Positions 55,832-64,000 are shown, numbered from the stretch's first letter. The stretch: DNA of 64,000 bases from Terriglobia bacterium (GCA_020073385.1 JAIQFH010000011.1:1-64000), one strand, 5' to 3'. Notes: generated from the sequence alone by a model not told the origin. Made by a program: numbers and translations.

Positions 55832-55925
55832 TCCCTTAGGAGAGGAATCCCAAATCGGGAAAGGCACCGCGCATCATGTGACAACCATCACTGACCAGCG
55901 CCCGGTACACGAGCATCCTCGCCGC

Positions 55926-56258
55926 ATGCCCAAGATTTACTACGTCTACATCCTGGCCAGCCAGCGGCGTGTCCTCTATATCGGAATGACCAGTGGCATT
56001 GAACATCGCGTCTTTCAACACAAAACCCACGCCTTCCGCGGATTCACCGCAAAGTACAACGTGATGAATCTCGTTTATTTCGAACGTTATGGCTCAGTGA
56101 TGAGCGCGATCCATCGCGAAAAAGAAATGAAAGCCTGGCGACGAGAAGAGAAGATCAAGCTGATCGAGTCGAGCAATCCGAAATGGCGCGACCTGAGCTA
56201 CGGATGGTACCAGCGCCACCAGTTTCAGCCGGACGCAAAGCAACCCATCCGAATGTAA
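55926..56258 (+). CDS. GIY-YIG nuclease-domain protein
   Basis: From ATG 55926 this is 110 residues: the fold begins KIYYVYILASQRRVLYIGMT (YVYI...YIG, the GIY-YIG pair), with EHRVFQHKTHAFRGFTAKYN, LVYFERYGSVMSAIHREKEM (the catalytic Glu region) and KWRREEKIKLIE-like basic helix. This is the UPF0213/YhbQ-like small stand-alone type, usually of unknown role in DNA processing. The gene is bracketed by two direct copies of a 176-bp MITE-like repeat, so it may have spread or been captured with them. A longer start at 55878 has no better support. Confidence 0.87.
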   Translation: MPKIYYVYILASQRRVLYIGMTSGIEHRVFQHKTHAFRGFTAKYNVMNLVYFERYGSVMSAIHREKEMKAWRREEKIKLIESSNPKWRDLSYGWYQRHQFQPDAKQPIRM

Positions 56259-56276
56259 TTCTCGAATCAACCGTAA

Positions 56277-56452
56277 TGTCATCCTGATGAGGGCGCCAGC
56301 CCTCCGAGGGACCGTAGGAACCGCATAAAGCGGCAATGCAGTATCCGAGACCGTAAATGCTGCATGAAGCGTGAGCATTCCCATCCACCACATCGAAGCT
56401 TCCCGCCGTCGTACGGTCCCTCACGGCGACCTCGCCGCCGTTCAGGATGACA
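56277..56452. repeat. MITE-like repeat, 176 bp, copy B
   Basis: Same terminal inverted repeats (TGTCATCCTGA/TCAGGATGACA) and same length as copy A, about 19 nt after the GIY-YIG stop codon. Relatives occur at 18595-18740 (shorter, inverted) and as a one-ended piece from 60310. Confidence 0.88.
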
Positions 56453-56544
56453 AGCTCAAAACATCCGCACGACATCACAACACCGTATAAAGCTCACAAC
56501 ACATGTGAACTCCTGTTAGCATGTGTGCGTTCCACACAGACTCC

Positions 56545-58767
56545 ATGACCCGCAAACACGCCGCCCTCCTGCCACTTACTGTTCTGTCCCTCTGCACAAT
56601 CGCCTCCGCTCAATCGATCCTCGGCTTCGCCCCCGCCTCCGCCGCCCACGAAATCGAAATCGAGAACAAATTCAAATCCATCCCCAACCCCGAAGAAGAA
56701 CGCCGTCAACACCACATCTTCACGCAAGAACCTCACGTCGCCGGATCGAAACGCAACAACGAACTCGCCGACTACATCGCCGCCGAATGGAAGAAGCAAG
56801 GGCTCGAAGATGTTGTCATCCACCGCTACGACGTTTACAGCACCAATCCAAAGTCGGCCTCGCTCGAGATGATTGCCCCGACGCATTACCAAGCGCTCCT
56901 TGGTGAAGCTCCTCTCGACGCCGACCCCGACTCGAAGAATCCGGCCATCAGCGGCGCATGGCTCGGCATGTCCATCTCCGGAGAGGTGACCGCTCCCGTC
57001 ATCTACGCCCACAGTGGCAATCCCGAAGACTACGACCTGCTCCGCAAGAACGGCATCAGCGTCAAAGGCAAAATCGTCCTCGTGCGCTACTCCAATCCCT
57101 ACAGCTACCGTGGATTCAAAGCACTCACCGCCCAGCGCGAGGGCGCCGCCGCGATGCTCGTCTACAGCGACCCGCAAGAGGACGGCTACAAGAAAGGCAA
57201 GGTCGATCCCGACGGACCCTGGGGCCCCGAATATCACATCCAGCGCGGCGCCATCACCTACGACTTCATGGTCCCCGGCGATCCGCAAACTCCGGGATGG
57301 GCCTCGGTTCCCGGCGCAAAACGAATTCCAATCGAAGACGCGGTGTCCGCGCCGAAGATCATGGCGCTCCCACTGTCCTGGCACGACGCCAAACCGTTGC
57401 TCGAAAACATGGACGGCCCCGTCGCTCCCAAAGACTGGCAGGGTGGCCTGCCATTCGAATATCACTTCGGCGGCGGCCGCGTGAAAGCCCACCTCAAGAT
57501 CGAAATGGACAACGGCATCCAACCCTATTACGTCGTCGAAGGCCGCATCCGCGGCTCGGACTTGCCCGATGAATGGGTTGTGATGGGCAATCACCGCGAC
57601 GCCTGGGTCTTCGGCGGCGTCGATCCCTCCAGCGGCACCGCCAGCATGATGGAACTCACCCGCGCCCTCGGCGAACTCAAAACAAAAGGTGTACGCCCGC
57701 GCCGCACTCTTGTGGTCTGCAGTTGGGACGGCGAAGAAGTCGGTCTCACCGGCTCTACCGAATGGGGAGAACAATTCGCCGACGAACTTCGCGCCAAGGC
57801 CGTCGCCTATATCAACGTCGACGAAGCCACCTCCGGCCCGAATTTCCACGGACAAGCCGTTGCTTCACTCGCCCCGATGCTGGAGGAGACCACGCGCACC
57901 CTGCAGGATCCTTCGGGCAAAACTCTGTACGAAGCGTGGAAGGAGACGGTGGAGCGCGAAAAGAAAGAAGGCCAGCAGTCAGGTCAATTCAGCGACTCTG
58001 GCGCGTCGAATCAAACGCTCGCCGACACCCGCATCGGCAGCGGCTCCGATCACACCGTCTTCCTCAACTTCATCGGCATGCCAGTGTTCGGTCTCGGATT
58101 CGAAGGCGACTACGGCGTCTACCACTCCGCTTACGATGACTTCTACTGGATGAATCACTTCGGCGACCCCGGCTACAAATACCACACACTCATGTCGCAA
58201 CTGTGGGGAGTCACAGCGCTTCGCCTCGCAAATGCCGACCTGCTCCCGTTCGACTTCGCGACTTATGCAAGCAACATCCGCCAATTCGTAAATGACCTCA
58301 CACGGGCCAACGAAAAAAACATGTGGGGACAGCCGCCACAGCCTGCCCTGAGCGAAGTCGAAGGGGCTGTCCGGTCGAGCAAAGCTCGACAGCCAGCTCT
58401 GGACCTGAAACCGATTCTCGCCGCCATCGACGCCTTCGAAGCCGCAGGAAAAAAACTGAACGAATCACTCAAACAGAAACTCTCGTTGGGCCCTCTCGAT
58501 CCCAAACTCGCCTCCGTCCTGAATCACGGCCTAATGCAAGTCGAACGCAACTGGCTCAACCCCGACGGAATCCCCGGACGCCCGTGGTTCAAACACATCC
58601 TCTACGGCGCCCGATACACCTACGCCCACCTCGAACTTCCCGGCCTCACCGAAGCAGTCGAGAAACAAGACTGGCCTACAGCGAAGCAGCAGGCAGAGAT
58701 TCTCGAGCGCGCCCTCCATAACAACACGCAACTGTTGCATGATCTCAATCAACGCATAGAACCTTAG
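56545..58767 (+). CDS. Secreted M28 peptidase, glutamate carboxypeptidase II-like
   Basis: From ATG 56545, 740 residues with a signal peptide (ALLPLTVLSLCTIASAQS). A PA domain (about 145-260: PVIYAHSGNPEDYDLLRKNG) is inserted in the peptidase. Zinc ligands are in GNHRDAWVFGGVDPSSGTAS (His, Asp), SWDGEEVGLTGSTEWGEQ (Glu-Glu), INVDEATSG (Asp) and GSGSDHTVFLNFIGMPVFGL (His). The last 150 residues form the transferrin-receptor-like dimerisation domain. It probably removes C-terminal residues from peptides outside the cytoplasm. At about 593-617 an in-frame REP element (58321-58398) adds MWGQPPQPALSEVEGAVRSS and KARQPA to the linker before that last domain. Confidence 0.88.
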   Translation: MTRKHAALLPLTVLSLCTIASAQSILGFAPASAAHEIEIENKFKSIPNPEEERRQHHIFTQEPHVAGSKRNNELADYIAAEWKKQGLEDVVIHRYDVYSTNPKSASLEMIAPTHYQALLGEAPLDADPDSKNPAISGAWLGMSISGEVTAPVIYAHSGNPEDYDLLRKNGISVKGKIVLVRYSNPYSYRGFKALTAQREGAAAMLVYSDPQEDGYKKGKVDPDGPWGPEYHIQRGAITYDFMVPGDPQTPGWASVPGAKRIPIEDAVSAPKIMALPLSWHDAKPLLENMDGPVAPKDWQGGLPFEYHFGGGRVKAHLKIEMDNGIQPYYVVEGRIRGSDLPDEWVVMGNHRDAWVFGGVDPSSGTASMMELTRALGELKTKGVRPRRTLVVCSWDGEEVGLTGSTEWGEQFADELRAKAVAYINVDEATSGPNFHGQAVASLAPMLEETTRTLQDPSGKTLYEAWKETVEREKKEGQQSGQFSDSGASNQTLADTRIGSGSDHTVFLNFIGMPVFGLGFEGDYGVYHSAYDDFYWMNHFGDPGYKYHTLMSQLWGVTALRLANADLLPFDFATYASNIRQFVNDLTRANEKNMWGQPPQPALSEVEGAVRSSKARQPALDLKPILAAIDAFEAAGKKLNESLKQKLSLGPLDPKLASVLNHGLMQVERNWLNPDGIPGRPWFKHILYGARYTYAHLELPGLTEAVEKQDWPTAKQQAEILERALHNNTQLLHDLNQRIEP
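58321..58398. repeat. REP-type repeat inserted in frame in the M28 peptidase gene
   Basis: The stretch 'atgtggggacagccgccaca' ... 'ggctgtccggtcgagcaaag' ending 'ctcgacagcc' has the same layout as the intergenic copies at 29943-29990 and 50703-50750: GGGGACAGCC/GGCTGTCC plus a GTCGAGC/GCTCGAC hairpin. It also contains 'cctgccctgagcgaagtcga', as at about 62702-62722. Here it is read through without a stop. Confidence 0.82.
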
Positions 58768-59125
58768 CGTGCCCGGATTCCTGCAAGCCAAAGATGCTAG
58801 CGTAGTGCGTCAGGCAGATTGACATTTATAAGTTCCCGGTTTCCCCTGTGATCCTCTGTGCCCTCTGTGGTTAAAGCCTTTGACCTCCTCGCAAGACACC
58901 ACGGATCACGCGGACCGAAACGCAATACTTAACGATCACTATTTCCGACACACTAACCACGATGATCACCATTCCCCCCACTTCTCGCCGATTTTGCCGG
59001 AAGTGCAACCACGGAGGCATCCGTCACGTCGGCTTCTCTGCAATACATCTATCATTTGCTGCGACTGCCGTTGCCGGCGTGCATCCATACAGGCATCAGA
59101 TAGTGATTCGGAGGTTGCAGCCGAG

Positions 59126-60151
59126 TTGGCCATCAAGGGTCCGTTGTTGGAAGCGAACAGGAAGCCCGGGGTCCACTATGCGTTAACTGCGGATGGGGTC
59201 GAGTTACCGATCGTGGACGTGACGAACCCAGTGTTCGCATTATCCGTGACCGCTCCACAGCAGGCAGAATTTGTGCAGGCATTCCTGAAGGAAACGCGGC
59301 GACTTGAACAGGTCCCTAAACTGATTCGAGTTCCACTTCTTCGCTTTTTGCTTCGCGGGTCAGTACTCGCTCGTGGCATCAGACAAAGCCGGGGCAGGTT
59401 CATGAGCGGCATGGATACCTACCTGCTGAAACTCGGGCCCGGCATGCTGGGCAAAGCATACGCCAAGCCCATCGATCAGAAGATAGCTGCCTCTCTGCCA
59501 TCTCTCGGAGTACGTCTGAGACTGCAGGATGTAGCGCAGATGCTGGCTGATAGCCTTGGCGAGACTCTGTCTCGCGATGTGCTGCGTCCGGTGCATCTCC
59601 TGAATATCGCCGGCGGACCCGCGGTCGACAGTCTGAATGCTCTGATTCTCCTCCGCAAGAAATCACCGAACGCACTCGCCGCACGAAAAATTACTATCGA
59701 TGTTCTCGATATAGACGATACGGGTCCGAAATTCGGTGAAGCGGCTTTGCAGACGATGTCGCAAAACGGAGGTCCGCTGAATGGTCTCCGCTGCACTTTC
59801 CGTCATATCCGCTACGACTGGTCGAATGCCGACGATATGCAATCACTGCTGCGCGACTTGCGAAGTTCGAATGCACTGGCGATTTGTTCCTCAGAAGGAG
59901 GGCTGTTCGAATACGGGTCAGATCAAGAAATCGTGTCAAATCTCAGAGCGCAGCGAGACTCGGGGTCAGTGTTTGCAGTAGTTGGATCAGTAACTCGAGC
60001 GGATGAGGCAACGCGAGCTCTGTATCAAACCGGCGGTGCGGCCCTGCACCCTCGCGGCTCACCCGCCTTCGGGACCTTGGCGCAAAAAGCAGGCTGGAAT
60101 GTAACACGCACTGTCGAGCGGCCTTTCAGCGACCAGTTTGTCCTCAGGTAA
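59126..60151 (+). CDS. SAM-dependent methyltransferase-like protein
   Basis: From the TTG at 59126 (GGAGG at 59110-59114) it is 341 residues; the frame stays open to 58880 but that part is low-complexity and unlike protein. A helical N-terminus (VLARGIRQSRGRFMSGMDTY; LKLGPGMLGKAYAKPIDQKI) leads to a Rossmann-like half: PVHLLNIAGGPAVDSLNALI (glycine-rich loop), ITIDVLDIDDTGPKFGEAAL (acidic cofactor strand), CTFRHIRYDWSNADD and ALAICSSEGGLFEYGSDQEI. This order fits class I methyltransferases. Substrate unknown; no neighbour clue. Confidence 0.65.
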   Translation: MAIKGPLLEANRKPGVHYALTADGVELPIVDVTNPVFALSVTAPQQAEFVQAFLKETRRLEQVPKLIRVPLLRFLLRGSVLARGIRQSRGRFMSGMDTYLLKLGPGMLGKAYAKPIDQKIAASLPSLGVRLRLQDVAQMLADSLGETLSRDVLRPVHLLNIAGGPAVDSLNALILLRKKSPNALAARKITIDVLDIDDTGPKFGEAALQTMSQNGGPLNGLRCTFRHIRYDWSNADDMQSLLRDLRSSNALAICSSEGGLFEYGSDQEIVSNLRAQRDSGSVFAVVGSVTRADEATRALYQTGGAALHPRGSPAFGTLAQKAGWNVTRTVERPFSDQFVLR

Positions 60152-60309
60152 CAAGCCCGCACGATTCCCTGTCTCCCTCATATCTCCCGCAGAAGTTCTA
60201 ATTTGTTCGCTCCGGGAGTGTCAGTGACCTAACGCACAGGACTGGATGAAATGAAGACAATATGGCGGAATGGCGGAGCTCGCTAAGAATTGTCATCGTT
60301 CTAGGGAAT

Positions 60310-60420
60310 TGTCATCCTGAGGAGGGCGATAGTCCTGCGAGGGATCGTACGAAATTCGTAAAGCGGCACTGCAGCAGCCGAGATCCTAATGTGCTCCTTG
60401 TCACGCAGGCTCTTTCTTCT
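60310..60420. repeat. One-ended relative of the 176-bp MITE-like repeat
   Basis: It starts TGTCATCCTGAGGAGGGCGA and follows the 55656-55831 copy through 'cgtaaagcggca' and 'gccgagatcc', but the right terminal inverted repeat is lost. The right boundary is approximate. Confidence 0.65.
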
Positions 60421-60461
60421 CGCACGTTTTGCGAAAGGCTGTGAGCGTCAAAGCACAAAAC

Positions 60462-60758
60462 TCAGGAAAGTTTCATCTCCCGCTCCATCACCTTGCGCAG
60501 CGCGCTATTGATTCGCGTCTGATAGCGCCGCCCATCCTTCTTGAACCACGCCAGCACATCGGCATCCAGTCGCAGCGTTACCGGTTTTTTTAATGGGCGA
60601 TAAAGATCGGCGATCCTCATCTTTTGCAGATTCTCCCCCATCAAACCGGAGAATCCCCGGGCCGTCCGCCGGCGACGATTCGCCGCACGCCGCCGCCTGT
60701 TTCCCTTGCCGTCCCTTGCCTTTGATTGTGACCCGCGTTCACCTTTTGAATTCTTCAT
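60462..60758 (-). CDS. brnA: BrnA-type antitoxin, apparently orphan
   Basis: This 98-residue protein has a very basic, probably disordered N-terminus (RNRRRRAANRRRRTARGFSG) and the BrnA core PVTLRLDADVLAWFKKDGRR followed by YQTRINSALRKVMEREMKLS, a ribbon-helix-helix DNA-binding fold. In type II toxin-antitoxin loci BrnA follows the toxin gene brnT. Here the upstream gene on the same strand is rnhB, ending 100 bp before, and no brnT is visible in between. A palindrome at 60805-60816 may be its operator. The long basic N-terminus is unusual. Confidence 0.75.
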   Translation of the reverse strand: MKNSKGERGSQSKARDGKGNRRRRAANRRRRTARGFSGLMGENLQKMRIADLYRPLKKPVTLRLDADVLAWFKKDGRRYQTRINSALRKVMEREMKLS

Positions 60759-60804
60759 AAGCCATTCATCGCGCCTGAGTTACAGGAATCAGCGAAAATG
60801 TACA

Positions 60805-60816
60805 TACAATATTGTA
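60805..60816. promoter_or_regulatory. Palindromic operator candidate upstream of brnA
   Basis: TACAATATTGTA is a perfect 12-bp palindrome in an AT-rich 50-bp patch between rnhB and brnA, about 47 bp before the brnA start, where a minus-strand promoter would be expected. Ribbon-helix-helix antitoxins commonly repress from such sites. Confidence 0.5.
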
Positions 60817-60857
60817 AAATAAATGTTCCTTCGGGAACACTGTGGAAAACTGCCGCC

Positions 60858-61610
60858 CTATACCGCAAGGTCCTCAGCCGCAAGCACTTCCGCCTCCTCC
60901 TCGTTCATGAAGGCAAAGGCCTCCTGAGGCACAGGATTCTGCCACACTGGAGCAAACGACTGCCGGTGCAGTGGAGTCGGGCCAAGCTCGCGCAAGGCAG
61001 CCAGATGTTTGGGCGTGCTGTAGCCTTTGTGCGATGCCAATCCATACTGCGGGAACACCGCGTCCCACTCGCACATCATGCGGTCGCGCTCTACCTTGGC
61101 CAGAATTGACGCCGCGGCAATCGACGCCGACAACGCGTCGCCATGAATGATCGCGTCTTGTGGCAACTCGCATTCAATCTTCAGCGCGTCGATCAACAAA
61201 TGGTCAGGCTTTGGGGCAAGCCCCATCACCGCGTCGCGCATCGCCGCTCGCGACGCTTGATAAATATTGATCTGATCGATGCGTGCCGCGTCCACCGCGG
61301 CCACGGCCCACGCCACCGCATGTTCACGAATGCGCTGTGCCAGCGCCTCGCGCCGCTCCGGCGGCAACAATTTGGAATCGCGCAATCCGCGCACGCGATA
61401 CGTGGGATCCAGAATGACCGCCGCAGCCACCACGCAACCGAACAACGATCCACGTCCGACCTCGTCCACGCCGGCCACCAGGCGCGCCCCTGACTCCCAT
61501 GCCTTTTTCTCATAACGCAGAGTACACCGCAGGCGCTTCAATAGCCGTAGCTTGGCTGCTGACGCAGACAGTGGATGCCCAGGCGGTGCTTTCGAGACGG
61601 GAGACCTCAT
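60858..61610 (-). CDS. rnhB: Ribonuclease HII
   Basis: This enzyme removes RNA from RNA-DNA hybrids and misincorporated ribonucleotides. From ATG 61610 it is 250 residues (61655 is an alternative). Active-site blocks are VAGVDEVGRGSLFGCVVAAA (DE pair), LRDSKLLPPERREALAQRIR, PDHLLIDALKIECELPQDAI (Asp), IHGDALSASIAAASILAKVE (Asp) and YGLASHKGYSTPKHLAALRE. The first motif is usually DEAGRGPLAG; here V, S and F replace A, P and A, while catalytic residues are kept. The N-terminal 50 residues (KLRLLKRLRCTLRYEKKAWE) match the usual lead-in. Confidence 0.93.
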   Translation of the reverse strand: MRSPVSKAPPGHPLSASAAKLRLLKRLRCTLRYEKKAWESGARLVAGVDEVGRGSLFGCVVAAAVILDPTYRVRGLRDSKLLPPERREALAQRIREHAVAWAVAAVDAARIDQINIYQASRAAMRDAVMGLAPKPDHLLIDALKIECELPQDAIIHGDALSASIAAASILAKVERDRMMCEWDAVFPQYGLASHKGYSTPKHLAALRELGPTPLHRQSFAPVWQNPVPQEAFAFMNEEEAEVLAAEDLAV

Positions 61611-61894
61611 CACAGATCCAAGGAAGTTGCTTTCATCTTCACCGAGACGAGTCAATCATGCAAGCGAAGATTCGCAAGAACGTCTGTTAACACTGTCGCC
61701 ACCGTCAGCCGGACGGTTGACCACGCCTCCGTTGTCATTCCGACGCAAGCGAAGCGCCGCGAGGAATCTGCTTTCGATTCACCCGTCCGAGGCCTTCCAC
61801 TTCGGTAACGCCAATCAGTAACCATCCTCTGGATTACGCACGTACATTGCCCGGTCGTACATGCACTGATAGTTTGCTCATAGGGATTTAAGAC

Positions 61895-62662
61895 GTGCCC
61901 GGCAAATCCAATGCGTCGCCCGAAGACGGCCTGCTGACGACCAAGCTCGTTCATCTCGCGCTGCCCGTGCGCTGGACATTGATCGGCCAAGACGGTCGCG
62001 GCGCGCCCGAGATGGCGTGTACGTACGACATTCATCCGCATGGGGCACGGCTGCTCAGTTCGCGCGACCTCAATATCGGCGACATGGTTATGGTCGAGCG
62101 CGGGCGCAACAAGGCGGTCTGCCAGGTCGTCTGGTCAGCCGATCCGGCTTCCTCTCTGCGTGGCCAGTTCACAGTGCAGTGCGTCGAGGGTAGGACGCCT
62201 TGGGATGAAGAGTTGCGTCAGATGGAAGAGCAGTATCAGCCCGTCATTCTCGATGGACTGGACCGGCGCACGTCATCAAGCGGATTTGGAAGGCCGGATG
62301 CGAACCGGCGCCGACGCCCTCGTTTCTACGTCGAAGGACAGGCGGAGGTGAGCGACGGCGTGCTGCGCGTGGCCGGCGAGGTGCAGCAGATTTCTGAATA
62401 CGGCGCGCGCCTCGCTGCGATGGAACCGCTGCGTCCCGGCACGGATTTCCGCCTGATGCTGAACGTCTTCGACGTGAGCCTCGCGCTCAAGGCGCAGGTG
62501 AAATATCTCGTCGACAATCTCGGCATGGGAGTCGAGTTCCAGCAGATCCGGCGCGGTGACCGGCCTCTGCTGGAGTACGTGCTCGGCAAACTGAAGACGC
62601 GCCGCGTGCAAGAGTTCGCGCGCGTCGAGGTAACGAACGAACCAGTGACCGTTGCAGTGTAG
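61895..62662 (+). CDS. Tandem PilZ-domain protein
   Basis: A 255-residue cytoplasmic protein from a GTG start. The N-terminal half (residues 18-100: LVHLALPVRWTLIGQDGRGA, CTYDIHPHGARLLSSRDLNI, GDMVMVERGRNKAVCQVVWS) is PilZ-like but lacks the RxxxR motif. The second half has NRRRRPRFYVEGQAEV (RxxxR) and VQQISEYGARLAAMEPLRPG (matching D/N-x-S-x-x-G), then VSLALKAQVKYLVDNLGMGV. The second domain could bind cyclic di-GMP, the first probably only packs against it. Together with the HD-GYP protein and the other PilZ-like gene it adds to cyclic-di-GMP related functions in the window. Confidence 0.8.
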   Translation: MPGKSNASPEDGLLTTKLVHLALPVRWTLIGQDGRGAPEMACTYDIHPHGARLLSSRDLNIGDMVMVERGRNKAVCQVVWSADPASSLRGQFTVQCVEGRTPWDEELRQMEEQYQPVILDGLDRRTSSSGFGRPDANRRRRPRFYVEGQAEVSDGVLRVAGEVQQISEYGARLAAMEPLRPGTDFRLMLNVFDVSLALKAQVKYLVDNLGMGVEFQQIRRGDRPLLEYVLGKLKTRRVQEFARVEVTNEPVTVAV

Positions 62663-62843
62663 TGCTCGCGAGCCCTGGGCTCGTGTAGGGAACGGACGCA
62701 GCCTGCCCTGAGCGAGGTCGAGGGGTCCGTCCCGCGATGGCGAAGCCGAGCGCCACCATACGGAACTGCACGGGCAATGAAGTGTCTGCCCGCGGACGAA
62801 GGCGTCCGCGGCTACACATTCGCTGCGTGTTATCCTTCCGCGC

Positions 62844-64000
62844 ATGCGGCTCTTCATTCGACTCTTTTCTTTTCTCCTTCTGCTAAGCGCTCTGACCGTG
62901 TCGGCGCGCGTGGTTCGCGTCGAGATTGCGTCTCACCAGGACGTTCTGAACGGCAAGACATTCGGCGAAGCAGGCGCCTACGAGCGCCTCACCGGACGGA
63001 TTTACTTTTCTCTTCCCGTCGCCAATCCGCACAATCAGCCCATCGTCGATCTGAATAACGCAGTAAATTTAAAGAATGGCGAGGTGGAGTTCTCGGCTAC
63101 CTTCATGGCCCTCCGCCCGAAGGATTCGCACAAGGGCAACGGCACACTGCTCCTTGAGAATCCGAATCGCGGCCGCTCGCGCATTGTTGCTGTCGTCGAC
63201 GGAGGCGATTGGGACGCGGCCCACGACGCGGGAGACGCATGGTTGCTGCGCAATGGCTTTACCGTAGTCAGCCTCGGCTGGCAGTGGGACGCGTCCGGCG
63301 ACGACGCGCTGCGCCTCGACGCACCTGTCGCGAAAGAAAATGGCAAGATCATCACCGGCCTGTTGCGCGGCGATTTCATGCTGACGAAAGAAACGCCGGA
63401 GGTTCCGCTCGGACACTTGATATTGGGTGCGATCGGCGGGAGCGAATATCCCGTGGCGGCGCCTGACGATCCGCGCAATACGCTCACGGTGCGCGACTCG
63501 CGAGAGTCAACTCGCACTGTCATCCCGCGCTCGGAGTGGCAGTTCGCGCATACCGTGGACGGCAAACTCACGCCCAGTAACCGGCACCTCCATCTGAGCG
63601 GCGGTTTCCAGGCGGGCAAGATTTACGAGTACGTGTACGCGGTCGCAGATCCCGTCGTGGCCGGCGGCGGATTCGCTGTCGTCCGTGACTTCGCTGCGTA
63701 TGCCAAGCACGCGCCCGACGCCATCACTCCCGCAGCACGTGTGTATGGCGAAGGCATATCGCAGAATGGAAGATTCCTGCGCGACTTCCTCTACCAGGGC
63801 TTCAATGCTGACGAAGAAGGAAGGATAGCGCTCGATGGCGTGCTGGCCCACGTGGCCGGCGCGGGCCGCGGCAGTTTCAACTACCGCTTCGCGCAGCCCT
63901 CACGCGATGCCCAGCCCACGTCGGCGGTCTTCTTTCCGACAGACATATTCCCTTTCACCGATCAGCCTGAGAAAGATCCTGTCACTGGCGAGTCAGGAGG
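62844..64000 (+). CDS. Exported alpha/beta-hydrolase-domain protein, C-terminus outside the window
   Basis: From ATG 62844 the frame is open to the window end (about 385 residues). A signal peptide (LFIRLFSFLLLLSALTVSAR) is followed by FGEAGAYERLTGRIYFSLPV, NGTLLLENPNRGRSRIVAVV, GDAWLLRNGFTVVSLGWQWD and IYEYVYAVADPVVAGGGFAV, the pattern of the large 'alpha/beta hydrolase domain-containing' family (Abhydrolase_10 type). YGEGISQNGRFLRDFLYQGF is the presumed nucleophile elbow (G-x-S-x-x-G). Function unknown; an esterase is likely. Confidence 0.75.
   Translation, partial: MRLFIRLFSFLLLLSALTVSARVVRVEIASHQDVLNGKTFGEAGAYERLTGRIYFSLPVANPHNQPIVDLNNAVNLKNGEVEFSATFMALRPKDSHKGNGTLLLENPNRGRSRIVAVVDGGDWDAAHDAGDAWLLRNGFTVVSLGWQWDASGDDALRLDAPVAKENGKIITGLLRGDFMLTKETPEVPLGHLILGAIGGSEYPVAAPDDPRNTLTVRDSRESTRTVIPRSEWQFAHTVDGKLTPSNRHLHLSGGFQAGKIYEYVYAVADPVVAGGGFAVVRDFAAYAKHAPDAITPAARVYGEGISQNGRFLRDFLYQGFNADEEGRIALDGVLAHVAGAGRGSFNYRFAQPSRDAQPTSAVFFPTDIFPFTDQPEKDPVTGESG

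Noticed and set aside
56494-57855. A 453-codon open frame on the minus strand
   Set aside because: It is antisense to the M28 peptidase, which has a signal peptide and all zinc motifs; the antisense product has no recognisable domain and its length reflects the codon bias of the real gene.
58880-59125. Histidine-rich N-terminus of the methyltransferase-like frame
   Set aside because: Low-complexity, unlike the rest of the protein, and starts in DNA resembling intergenic junk ('cctctgtgccctctgtggtt'); a TTG with GGAGG at 59126 is preferred.

Overview
This 64 kb window looks like chromosome from an Acidobacteriota bacterium, probably the Terriglobia/Koribacter side. That call is inference, resting on moderately GC-rich DNA by eye, frequent TTG and GTG starts, a Ser/Thr kinase fused to TPR repeats, secreted S9, M61 and M28 peptidases, Tat-exported Gfo/Idh-type proteins, a DUF6599-type protein, and many short palindromic repeats between genes. 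There is no rRNA, CRISPR array or intact mobile element. One tRNA gene (Thr, anticodon CGT) is present.

Layout. 0-2 kb is accessory: the 5' end of a transposase gene, one unknown gene, and a repeat-filled stretch with a decayed REP-associated transposase. 2-7 kb has a GT4 glycosyltransferase overlapping a glycogen-debranching-type glucosidase, then a class III aminotransferase. 7.6-10 kb is a two-gene electron-transfer operon: a heme-bearing outer-membrane barrel and a diheme cytochrome c. 10-21 kb has a kinase-TPR protein, an S9 peptidase, two lipoproteins, an EamA exporter and an HD-GYP response regulator. 21-26 kb has a GT2, leuB, a short leuA and a divergent LysR regulator. 26-32 kb has two sister outer-membrane barrels, a GT2 overlapping an LpxH-like phosphatase, a pilin, YggX and a large membrane protein. 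32-37 kb holds two Tat-exported sugar proteins and a secreted GH42 enzyme, separated by three homologous small-RNA-like units. 37-47 kb is a mixture of small genes: tRNA, zinc-ribbon protein, DUF6599, PilZ, Flp pilin, cytochrome c, serine hydrolase and small exported proteins. 47-54 kb carries cell-wall hydrolases plus holB and tmk. 54-64 kb has M61 and M28 peptidases, a GIY-YIG protein between two MITE-like repeats, a methyltransferase-like protein, an orphan BrnA-type antitoxin, rnhB, a PilZ protein and a truncated hydrolase.

The most unusual signal is at 34.47-35.12 kb: three diverged copies of an approximately 137-nt minus-strand unit, each with a 5' hairpin, a conserved core and a Rho-independent terminator whose stem is kept by paired changes. 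This looks like a multicopy small RNA family between sugar-catabolic genes. Other points of interest are a promoter-plus-terminator RNA or leader at 38.6 kb, a REP element read in frame inside the M28 peptidase, a leuA without its feedback domain, and a long coding overlap between the GT2 and phosphatase genes.

Start codons were chosen from visible ribosome-binding sites and signal peptides and are provisional where stated. Functions come from recognising motifs by eye; no database search was possible.
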